Assembly: GCA_026874595.1 (NCBI GenBank)
Contig: CM049309.1
Coordinates: 43,789,079 to 43,853,078, forward strand
Direction of reading: 5' to 3'
Origin: Sipunculus nudus
Taxonomy: Eukaryota; Annelida; Sipuncula; Golfingiida; Sipunculidae
Length of the DNA stretch: 64,000 nt
Shown: in pieces, positions 1 to 12,600 of the stretch
How the letters are laid out: each line of letters starts with the position of its first letter
How positions within the stretch are numbered: position 1 is the first letter of the stretch
The notes under the pieces: generated by a model
Seen by the model: the letters and a program-made list of their open reading frames with translations, nothing else
Told to the model about the DNA's origin: nothing
Databases searched by the model: none
Made by a program: the position numbers and the translations under genes

Positions 1-628
1 AATTCCTCGTCCGTTACACGCTCGAATTCATACTGCAGTTCAGGAGGAATATCATCCTTACCTGTAACACGAGGTATCGTGAGTACCCAAAATGCCACAA
101 TACCATCGATATGAATGGTATCGTTGCTTGCTATATTGTGTATGCTGTCATCGTTATACGGATCAAACAATGAAATATTTATCTGCACAAAGTTTACCAT
201 ATTGTCTCTGGCGTAAAAACTGCTGTAAAAATGGGATTTCCACGATACAGCGATCGGTCCAAGTTTAGTCTGCCATTTATACCCCGTGTCAGGTGACGCT
301 GTGATTGTACGCACTGGGTTTGCCGAACGTGTTAGGACTTCTGACGTGGAGTCGTGAATAATAAGACGCCGAGCGGTTTTGTAATTACCAGCTCTGTCAG
401 TCACCGTCAGTACAAGCAAGTACATCGCCGGTTCCTTGGTCAATGTCACTTCCAATTCTGTTTCGTTTGTGTTATATGAAACAACTATCTCTGTGCCCAC
501 GGGCATGTGAGGTCCCGTGTTTCCGGTCACGTGATATACATCCAAATGGTACAGGTCTATTCCTGATGAAGAGTCATACCACCCGTCCATCTTCACCAAG
601 AATGTCTTCTTTGTTGTCAGCAAATCAT
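1..628 (-). CDS. Gene 1 exon 17: ectodomain region, open to the window edge
   Basis: Phase 1 acceptor TCATATTGAAG at 629-639, then an open frame for over 200 codons. It includes FLVKMDGWYDSSSGIDLYH, LEVTLTKEPAMYLLVLTVTD, and a later stretch rich in N-x-S/T sequons (NIS, NDT). The DGWYD..SGID.Y pattern with alternating beta-strands recalls Ig/fibronectin-like ectodomain repeats of invertebrate surface proteins. A perfect-looking donor (ACAG|GTAAGG at 61-56) in phase 1 could end the exon at 62. The following 18 codons still look coding, so I keep it open. Confidence 0.75.
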
Positions 629-3600
629 CTTCAATATGAATATATGTTTACAGAAACATAGCAATGACAGGAGTGAGGAAAAGCAAGTGCACTCAAAAAA
701 TTATAAAGAGTCCAAAACAGGCATGACCTTCCAGGGGCCTGAAAGTTTACGTCTAAAGTTAGGTTTCAGCGAAATGGTGCATTTATTTACTTAAGAACTG
801 TACTATTTGTCTACCACTGTAATATTATCCGAATTATTTCATATTCCTAACGCTTTATGGTAAAATATAGGAACTGATCCCCCTTAGGACATACTTAGCA
901 GTGTTTACATTACTTCATGAATCAAAGTAGGCATTTCTTCGGCGTGGCCAGAGAGGAGTTGCGTGACAACAATTTAGGGCCACCGTCAATTATGATATAG
1001 CCCATTCTTACACTCCAAGCGACTATGCCAAGTTCAATGGGCCAAGTTCGCATGGGCCGATATCCCAAAGTATGTGTCACCGTCAATTAGAGTATAAAAC
1101 AGGGGTAAGTCGCATTGCTCGGTCTAAAGTTAATCAAATCAATCAAAAGACCGAGATCTTAATGTTAATAAAATCTATAATTAGGCACTCGTGTTGGATT
1201 TATTATATCTAAGACATTATCATCTTTAACCGGCAGAGATCAAACGTCTGTGTGGATCACCTTTACCCGACATTTAATGTCACACGGCAAATTTCTTGAA
1301 TGTTACAACAATCTACAGACACCAGCAACTCAAGTATGAGTCGTGCATTAAACTGGTGTTCTAAAGCAAACAGAGGACTGACCACTCACCGACGTGAATG
1401 GCATCAAAAAGACAAGGAGTCGTGTCCGTGGAGCAATGGGCCGGCGGTGTTAGGTCAATTAGTACACAGAGGCGCGCTGCATTCGTCGCCATGCTCGTCA
1501 GAGCGGTCTCGTCTGCTCCGTGTCTGGGCGTGATGCGGAAATCGGCGGCTCCCGTGACGTTTATTTGTAAAGACACACTGCAACAATTGTTCATCAGTAC
1601 AGAATAATTTTAAAGAGGATCGCGGAAAAGTTTAGTTGGAATATTGGTAAAATTGTCTCTTTTTCTTTCTTTCCTTCTTTCTTTTTGATTCATAATAATT
1701 AAGCTGATACATTTATTGAGCATTTTAATTATTCTTTAAGTATTTACGCAGTATTCCCTGTTATAATAAACAAAATCTGACTAACCTGTGCCCATTAGCT
1801 AGTTCAGTAGGTAAAGTTAAGTTTACTTTACACGTGACCACCACAGAGTGGAGAAGATGGCCAGGTCCGAAGAAATGGCTGCACACGTGATCATCCAACA
1901 CCATGTTCTCTTGATGGATAATCGTGCCTGCAAAATTTGACAGAATTAAGGGGGCAGGTGTGTCATAAGTTAAACGCCCAGCAAAGTACGTATTTTATAC
2001 CCAAGGCTTCTTTAGCAAACTACTAGGTTGCTCATACTGCTGAAAGTTATTGGCTTATCTTTTTTTCTCATAATTAACTGCCCTCATGTTAAGTGGTTAA
2101 CAATTACTTAATTATTTTTTTCCCCTTAAATTTATTACATTTAGTTTGTCCAAAGAATGGTAAATATAAGTTGTATGAATTGGTTCTAAAATTATATATA
2201 TGAACATTGATGTGATTATGACTTCTTTCTATGCCCACATCCAATCGTTTGTGACCGATTGTGCAAAATGTAATCAATTTTGTCGATCGTGATAGAAAAC
2301 GACCTATCCTCAATACAATCGATTAATCAGCACACTACTAGTAAATACCGTGGGAAAATTTCATAACATGACATGATATTACATAATATAAATTTATAAC
2401 AATAATTAAGAGTTAATATATGATTAAATATGATATTAAAATTTCTGACCGTCTCCGCCTTGCAAAATTAAATCAGCATATCCGGACTGAAGTCCATAGG
2501 AGAAACCAGAAACGGAAGGTGGATAGTCGCCATTTCCTTTGAGGATGAATCCAGGAATACGATGTAACAGCTCTATGTCTGACCGGAGGATGGTAGGACG
2601 GAAGTTAATAGCCGAGCCTCTCTCCTGGCTACAGTGGGTTGAGCCCCCGGATGTAGATCGGTGGCGGCCACCGGTGTCGTCTTCTGCGATCACGTGACAA
2701 GTTAAAATCTCCGGACTTCCTGTTGTCTCGTCCACTGGTAAAACCAATATGGAATCAAATGTTAGCAGTCACAATTTACGGGATCTATTTCGTAGATCTA
2801 TAAGTTGGTATAATGAAAGTTACCACTGAAAAAAGTGACCAGAATCATCCGAAGAAATTGTTAGAGACTATTATTATTATTAATCTCATTATTATTAGGC
2901 CTATTATTATTATTATCGTTTATTGTTGTTGTTGTTATTGTCTTTGATCCTATTTTTTCAACCAGAATATATTTTATTCATGTAGCATATTTACGCATAA
3001 AATGTTCATCCTATTATATCAAGGTATCAGTCCATGAGCCTATATGGGGAATATATTATTTTTTTTATTTAACTAAGAGAACAAGTTGAACATATAAGTT
3101 AATCACTACAAATATATAAAAACATCATCATCAGTAGTTCAAATCTTAATGGTGTCCCTGATTATATATTGGGAAATATGGCACACGCACAAATTAACTT
3201 CAAATGTAAATGTTAACTCACGGACACAGCCCAGGGTGTTCGGGATTCGTGGCTGTTTGAAGCCAGGAGGACAAGAACAATACAGAGATTGACTGTCAGC
3301 CCTCTCGTCATCAAGCTCAGGTAGTGAAGCATTCCTCATACAACTTCCTGGAAAGCATACCGGCCACTCCCAGTCACAGAACGCTGAAAATATACGTCAA
3401 CTCCCGTCAGTCAAAACATACACCATCCGCATAGAAAAATTTCCCAATTTTTAGAAATCAAGTGACACAAGGTTTACTCTCAGTCTGAGGAACGCTTAAA
3501 TGGTGTTTAAACACTGAATTACGTCACGTATGCTATCCTGATAATAAAAGTCAGAGTTTGCAAAATTACTTTAAGTGCTCCTTCAGATGTTCGTACACAT

Positions 3601-6600
3601 TAAAAGGGTCAGTATAGTTACCGTTTTTGTAATGAATATGATATAAGTAAGGTTATTTATGTCATTTTTATGACGTACTTTACAGATAATTTATGAATTA
3701 AAATACAAATTATTCCAAAAGACATATAATACAATCCTGCTCTGAATGAAAACGTTATGACTTCACTCCCTGGACACATTAATTTTTTATTTTCTTTACT
3801 TTTACCACCCGGGAAGGCGATAATGAAGACAACTCCCAGGAAAGAAAGTAAGCGGCTTTGGTATCGATTGCCAGGGTAGACAGCACTAATGGTGACCTTT
3901 ATTCACTCGAGTGTTAAGTGTCATGTGATTACCTTTATCCCATAATCCACAAATACCTGTCCCCGTTTTAATGCCGATCGCACGAACATCATGGGCAACC
4001 ATACTGTTATCCATTATCTTGTCTGTCCCGTAGATGGCGCCACGACCGACGGTCACGTGACCGCCGCCCCATTTGATCCAGAACTGTTTGAAACTGTTTG
4101 GGTCCAGAAGATCGGATATGACCAAACTGTTGACGCACGGATTAGACGACTCACGCACGCACCCAAGGGTCCCGTTAGACCCCCCAAGTATTACTTCATA
4201 GGTATTCTGTGGGATAAGATTCAAGTAATCATGAAAATGCAAACATTAAGGTTACGCTCCCCAGGCAGCGGAAATCTTGTGCTTCTAGGGAAGCTACTGA
4301 TTTTCCCGCTGCTTGCTATGACCGTTTATGATGCACTTTAACGCCAGGTGGCCTGTCTCCTGAAAAAAAAACTGCTGATGTGTCTAGCAGCCAACCAAAT
4401 ACCAGTCAACAAACACGCGAAAGGCATAAGGCTCCGCCCAGAAACCACGTGCGGGGCCATTCTTTCTGAGCCTGTGGCCTGTTCAAACGGTTCCCGGGGC
4501 GATGAGCTGTCACTCAAAACGAAATGAACAACATTAGCTCCGTGTAATCCTAAACCGTTTTGTCTTCCAGCACAGGGTCTCATGTGATTGGACCAAAATA
4601 CAGTGCTCCCCTCTGGTGTAGAGATTCAGGATACGAGGTCATAACAAACAGCGCTAACGATATAGGTAGTAGGCCTATAGGTAAAGCGCTGTGTAAAGAG
4701 CGTAACATTAAGGAATGCACTTTCAATAAAAAATATGGATATGATATAAATATTGTATCTGACTAGAAACAGTATAACGATATTACAAAGAAAGCAAATA
4801 AAAGTGAACAATGATAAAATTTCAGGTGGACGAAAGTGAGAGAAATAGGAAAAAGTGATTACTAAAAGGAAATAGTCTTATACAATAGAACCTCTATAAT
4901 GTTGGCACCCTTGGGACTGGATGAAAGTGCCCACTTTATAGAGGTGCCCACTATATGGAGGTAATGGCCAGCACATTAGAGTGCTGCCCCCTAGTAGGAT
5001 ATATTGCTATAATTACTCATGTTTTGAGATTACTAAATTATCTTGTTTCATGTAATCTCTCTTTATTTAATGATAAGTTTTATCAAGACATTTGTTAGAA
5101 AATATGTATTTTATTACATAAAAGTAAGGGCAAAAAATAAGCACAACTATATATATATATTAATTCATTTTTTTTATTTTATAAGCACAAAATGGTAAAG
5201 CAGCATGTGGTATTTAGCATTAACATAGGAAGTAATAATTCTAAATAATATATTCTTTGAAATCTAGTCATTTTCTGATAAAAAGAATACACAAGTAAAA
5301 AAGCAAAGACAGTATGTCACTAATCTAAATACTATCATCTAAAGAAAACATTCTATATCAAGGTGACAAGTAGGTAAAACAAAAACATTAATCCAGTCAC
5401 TGGAAGTCCATAAAACATTTGAGTGTGATACACTTTGAATGAATGTGTTAAATTGTCACAATTCTTATTTCTTGGTGAAAATCTCTGTGATTGTAGATTG
5501 TTTGGAGCAAAGTGCACAATGTAGCTTTGCATTTGCTATTAGAGAGACCAGGTTGAACACCATTTTAACAGTATGAATCGTTATGTAACAACTGTTAAAA
5601 AACACTGCCCTGGTCTTGTGGGCATGTACCCTGACTACCAGTGATGGGCCAGAGGGGCATTTAGCCGTGTCACCTCATCACAGAGTATTATAATTAGGGG
5701 AATGATCAGGGATTCCTTCCACTCTTGGTAGCCAAACAAACAAATATTAATTAATAAGCACAGGGCATCTAGTCTGGATTGATCGCTGACTTGAGCCGAT
5801 GCAGGCATATTAATCTAATTAGTATGCATGCATCCCAAGCTAAGTCTTGAGTCAAGTAGATTATAATCATTATTATGCAATGTTCACTTGTACACCTCTC
5901 ATTCTGGTTCATTTGTATTGATTTTTATTATTAAAATTTATGATTATTATTAATGAATAATTAAGAATTAATATAATCTAAAGAAGTTTAAAAGCACTAT
6001 AAAGAAGGCTTACAAAGTTGAAATAACGAGATACTTCAACCTTGAAAACCCGTGAAGTGCCCACATTAGCTCTCGAAAACTGCCCACTTTACAGAATATA
6101 GAGGTGCCCACATTAGCTAAACATAATAAAGAGAAAAAAACGGAACTGCCGAAAAGTGCCCACTTTATAGAGGTTCCCACTAGGAGATGTTCCACTGTAC
6201 ATGGTACGTTACTACAGAACAACAAAGTTTAGTAGTTAGAAAAGTTAAATCCGAAACTTATAACTCAATATCCTGACAAAAAAAGTGTGCACTGAAATTT
6301 TAGAAGAAAGATTCGTGTTTCATATTTATAATTCAGCACTAAATTCTTTCTCAAAGGTGAACCTTGGTTGTAATAATATTGTTATAAAAGGAAAGAGATA
6401 CATGATGTTCGTTTTAAACGAAATTTAAAGAGAACTGCTTCCTCCCACCTTGAACTTGCATTTGTTACATCACGAGATCTAAACACTTCTTGGTTTATCA
6501 GCTATTCGATACATGATCGGATAAGAACGATCCCTTATAGCGGTTTAGAACGATCCCTTGTAGCAGTTTGATCCGATCAAAACCTATCCGTTTAGAAACT

Positions 6601-9600
6601 TTTCCAGACAAGTTGGTTTCATAATGATAAAAAGGACCGGATATAGGATATAGAATATTTTGATCCGATAAGCTTGAGCCGGATAACTTGACCAGTGTGA
6701 AAGGGGCCTTAGATTACCACTGTTTTTTACTGAGCGGATAACACCGAAGGACCCTTAACTTACACGTGTACTGTTCCCCCAAGCCCCGGATAGGGCAATG
6801 CGGACGTCACTTCCGGCTTTAACCTTAATCGTGAAGAAGAATGTATCACGGTCTACCTCGTGGATATATTTATACTTGTCGGTTGATGTTATGTCTGAAA
6901 GTATGAACATTGGGGAATAAGATCAAGCAAATAAACAACAAATCACAAATAATTAGAAAGTTGTATAGTGATGTACAGGGCAAAGTAAAAAAGATTTATT
7001 TTTTTATATACAATATTTTTTTCTATATTTATTTCATTACTTCTTTCATATCAAATAGCAGAATATGGACTACATTTTGTGCACGTGAATGATACACCTT
7101 CTCTTGTAAAGGCGTACACAGATGATCAATATATTAATTAAATTATTCATTTATGATATAATTTTCTCAAATATTGATCAGTTTGCAAAAATGATATCTT
7201 TGCATCGTAACAAGTTATTTCAAATTCACAGATTCACAGTTAAATATAGGTTAGATTAAGGCCACAGTTCGTGTATCCTATGCTTACACTGTCCTGGTGG
7301 ATAAAAACATGACGTCTGGTCGCCCGTCTGCCAGCAGCACCCAGCCTGAACACACTCCTCTCGCTCACCGAAACCACAGTCCACAGGCCGCTGTAATAAC
7401 GTCTCTGGACATCTCAAAGGACCTTAAATGGCGGGATAAAGGAATTCGTCATATGTAAACCAATATGATTCATTTAAAAATACGTTTACATAGTTTTTAA
7501 CAAGGATAAGTACAGGACAAGCATGGGACAAGTACAGTTTATTTGGGTTATAAAATATAGCTTTCCCCCAAGACCTATGGATATTGTTATTAACCTATTT
7601 AATGTCAACATCCATTTTTTTTTAATAAAAAAATCAGAGTTGCGTATAATAAATTATTTTTTTATCGAAAAGATAGACCCATGTACTGTTGGTAACTCGG
7701 TTTCAGTGTAACATATAGATAGTAAAGACACCTAAATGAATCTCTGAGGTTATGTCTGAATTTCTGCTTTCACTCCTTAAGGAAGTGAAGGGGTCGAACC
7801 ACCTAAACCACAAGACTACTTCCTGTCCCCCTTTTTAGACTGCTATCATAATACACTAGCTAATCATTGTCGTTTTGTTTCATTCCTCGTCATATTTACT
7901 GCCACTACAGGGGAATATTTTACCGTAAGCAAGAATGCATTTGTCTACATACGAAATGAATGACCATGTCAAGGGGAATTATCTGTTTACCTTTTGCATT
8001 TGGTTCAAAACAGCCTATGTCATTAACACTCTGCTGTTTATGCAGCAGTTGACTTAGTGAATCTTTGTGACCAGTATTGGAGTTATGTCTTGTTGCACGA
8101 AAAAAAAAATAAAATTCAGCCATATAATGTCTGCTGCGTTGGCTCCTCTACAAATAATATCTATCTACACATTGTTAAATGGTAATAAAACACAGGCACT
8201 TAAAAAAACCTAATTTAGGCTAAAATCACCTTTACATAAGGCTTTAAACAACTTTTCAATCTTCCTACTTGGCTGCTTCCACTTATGCACATGAATGGAA
8301 GCGATTAAGTAGGAAGATTTAAAAGTTATTTTAAGCCTTTTTAAAGGTCATTATAGTATCATTAAGGTTGATGGACAGTCAAAGTAAGGGAACCATGTTT
8401 AATTAGTGCGTAGGTTGATTAGATAGGTGACAGGGGGAAGGGTCCAGTGATCCTTGTAATATCGCTCACCCGGTGAATACATTGTGTCAAGTGCCTGTGT
8501 AATAAACGCCCCTGCACTGTTCAGAATAATTTAAAAATGGAGTGAAAAGAATATTCGGCTTCACATTGGCGATAATTGTCTTATATTTTTATAAACATTT
8601 AAGCCTTCAGTAATTATCTGATAGTTGTACTTTTAAAATAAATAAAAAAATTCAGTTATACTGTTTTCTTAACTAATACTTTATTTACCTCTGCACGCAT
8701 GTTCATTGCATACTTCCGTTTCCGATGATGGCCCGAATTTACTACAATCACTACCATTGCAAATTCGTGAGCGCATGCGCGTTCCTCCTCCGCACGTGAC
8801 CGTGCAGCATGACCATGACGACCACTCCTCATACTCACTCTCTTCCTCTGAAATAAGCATTAATCTCCACGTTACACTATGGGATCCGCAGTATGAATAT
8901 ATAAAAGTCAAGTTCAGAGTAAATATGGGTAGACCCATATTAAAGGTACATAAATGCAATAATATGCGTTATATTTCTAGCTGTGAGCTCATTTTGGATT
9001 AATACAAAAGTTTCCAAGACACACGTACGTATTATCTCAAATTCATCTGTTTCAAACGTTATGGTTCGATCTGTGTGAGTAAACACAGTCTAGGTTTACC
9101 CGTTTACCACAACAACACTGTGCAACCAGATTTGCGACCTAGCTCATGCGCGACAACTCTCAGACAATATGAAAGAAGAAACACTGGTTTGAAGCTTGAA
9201 AGATTTGATTCGTCAGATGGTATGCGGGCTGTGTTGAGGGTGAACCACTGAACGCGCCCGATTCAAGCTTATCCAAACTCAAGTTCTGGAGTAAGCAAAG
9301 GGTTTTAGAAGGAAATTTTAGTAAATACAAAAATATTCTGAGAAGGAAACCATATATTTCAAGAATATTTATTCTGCTTAGTTTGTGAATATAGGCCCCT
9401 ATAGTGTCATAAGTACGCTCCCAAGGCAGCAGAAATCTTGCGCTTCTAAAGAAGCTACTGATTTTCCCGCTGCCTTGTTTGACCGTTTATGATACATTTA
9501 GAGACTAGGCGGTGGGTCGTAGTCTTGCAGCCAACCAAATACCAGTTAAAAAACACTCGACAGGCATCATGGCTCCGCCCATAGCTGCGCTTCAAGTGCG

Positions 9601-12600
9601 CTTCAAGTGCACTCAAGTGGTCACTCTTGGTAAAAAATAGTCGAATTTTAATTGCTCCCTCTACGCTCTCGCACCATCGACCGATTCGTGTATGACATTA
9701 CGACTACTAGTATGTTAGCGTATCCATGTATCCGTTTCCCAGCAAAACGGAAACCAGCCAGCGAGGTGTGCACGGAACCTATGATGTCTATTTCGTTTGA
9801 ATTACAGCTTACCGGCCGGGCATCCTATGTACTCAAGGACCTGTGAAAATCACGAGTGGGGCCATTCTCTCTGAGCCTGTGGTCTGTTCAAATGGTTGCC
9901 GGGGCGATGAGCTGTCACTCAAAACGAAATGAACAACACTGGCTCCGTGTATTCCTCGCTTGGCTGGTAACCGTTTTGTCTTCCAGCACAGGGTCTCATC
10001 TGATTAGACCAAAATACAGTGCTTCCCTATGGTGTAGAGATTCAGGAAACGAGGTCAAAACAAACAGCGCTTACGATATAGGTAGTAGGCCCATCGATAA
10101 AGCGCTGTGTAAAGAGCGTAAGTCATAAGAGTTTAATTCTTGTCCACAAAAATACAGCACTTCCTTGGTATCCCTTTGATGTAGAGTCTTCTAGGTGTGA
10201 AGCTCGATGAGCGACTACCTTTATGGATATTTTACATAGCTAATATAAGTGGATTATGCATATTCCTAAACAGCAAGGTTTTCACGTAACGCCTATTTTT
10301 TCATGACACTTATTCATTCAAATACTGAATAATCGTCTGGAAGTGACAGCCAATACACTGCCATGGGTTACTTATCTTACGCTTTATAACATTCTTTGTC
10401 GCAGCAATTCATAATATACGTTTCGTGGGCTTATAATGTACCTTAAGAAAAATACAGGTTCTTATCCAATGTGCATAGTTTACTCCAGGTTTTAAACAAA
10501 ATTAGCTTTATCGGGTATTCTTGGTTGTATGTTCTCGTTCATTCGGAAAACATTATGTTTTCGGAAATAAAACAGTATCAAAATACCATGTCCTAGTGAA
10601 ATAAAAACCTACCACATGTCACGTAGCAGTCACATATGCAATCCATGCAGGCCACCCAGTGTTTCTTGCTGACTTTGCAATTATTCACCACGTTACATCC
10701 GCGCCACCTGGTGGTCAGGTTGTGATACTTTAGATTGCAATCATAACAAACTGAAGACCCAGGGAACTGATCAGCTGCTATTTTCCTTTGTCCTTTCATG
10801 CACAGTTCTAGAGTAAGATCAAGTTTAGTGAGATATGAGTGGCAAAAAGAAAGAAAATTCCTGTATGTCATTCATGATACATAAATACTCGTGTATCACG
10901 TTTTTAATCAAATTTTTTTTATCAAATTAGAAAATATAATTATAATAGTTTTAAATAATCTTTAGCTAATGTCTGATGCGGTTTCAATTATGGAATCATG
11001 GTTTGAAATACATCCTCTAATTTTATGTAAATGAAACCCGTATTTACCTACGCACTCTTGTTCCCTGCAGTCTTCTGTTTCCGCTTGACGCCCAATACCA
11101 CTGCAGTCAGAACCAGTGCAGTTTCGTGAGCGCATGCGCGTTCCTCCTCCACACGTGACAGAGCAAGATGACCAGGATGACCAATCTTGATACTCATTTT
11201 CCTCTGAAATTTGAATTTTTTTTGCTACGTTATAAATACTCTTACCTGTCACGCCAAACTGTTTTTGTGCCATATAGATATTTTATTGAATATATTTATT
11301 ATAATGTGTTGTTTTATGATTGAAAAGGGTGTTATCAATTATGTTTTTTTTAACGAAAATTACGTGTCTTATTATCAGTTACTGTTATGTACGTGTTACG
11401 TCATAGGTGGGTTGTCCAAAGGTTTATTGATTTTAATAAATTGTGGCAGATCATAACGGTTTTGATTATACTAACAGAGATTTAAAGTGCTACGATTCTG
11501 CTTAGATAAATACACAATTTTATGAATTGATAACTGAAAGAGTATGCATTTGATAAAATATAAGATATGGCATGTATATCAATTACTGTCCATTTTTAAT
11601 ACCAAATTTAAATTGTTTCTAATATGCGCGTCCTTCAAGATGCATGCGTAAACGTATTTGAATTACAAATTCAAATTACATTAATTAAAAAAGTTGGATA
11701 GAATTTCCAGCCAACGTCCAATGGTTGTCCGGTTTTGCAGTTCAATCAAAGATTAATTATTGGAGATATATTTTCTATTTATTTTTAAACAAATAACGTA
11801 TTTACCTCCGCACGTTTGGTCATTGCACGATTCCGTTTCGGCTGGACGCCGAACATCACTGCAGTCAGGACCAGAGCAGTTTCGAGAGCGCATGCGCGTT
11901 CCTCCTCCACACGTAACAGAGCATGAAGACCAGGAGGACCAATCTTGATACTCATTTTCCTCTGGAATTTGAATTTTTGCTACGTTTTAAATACTCTTAC
12001 ATCACACGCCAAAACTGTTTTTGTGCCATATACATTTATTACAGACTAAATTATATTTATTTTATCATGTGTTTTATGATTTAGGAGGGTGTTAACAATT
12101 CTGTTTTTTTTACGAATATCACGTGTCTCGTTATCACTTACCGTTATGTACGTGCTGCATAATAAATGTGGTGAACGAACCTTAAATGTATGTCCCCAGG
12201 TTAATTAACGGTTAAATAAATGGTGGCAGATCATAAAGGGTATAAATTTTACTTACAAATATTGGAAGTGATTTGCATGATTCTGATCAGTTAATGCTAC
12301 AGAGTTTTAGTAATTTGTGACTCAAGAGTATGTATTAGAGAAAAATAAAAGATATGTATTACAAGTTGTATTCATTTTACCAAAAAGTTTATTTGTTTCT
12401 AATATGGGCATGACTCCTTCATGGTGCACACGAAAACGTGTCAGAATTACAATTAAAACATTTTACAGCAAAACCTCGCCTAACGATCACCTCGGTTTAG
12501 CGACCACCTCTGAATTACGATCACTTGTTCACTGTTCCCATTCTTTATAGCTCTTTATATAATACCTCCCTCAGACGACCAGCTCGAAAATGCGATTACT

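Noticed and set aside
1300-1607. Plus-strand open frames in the GC-rich island
   Set aside because: The minus strand has consensus acceptor and donor and the correct phases for gene 1; the plus frames are shadows.
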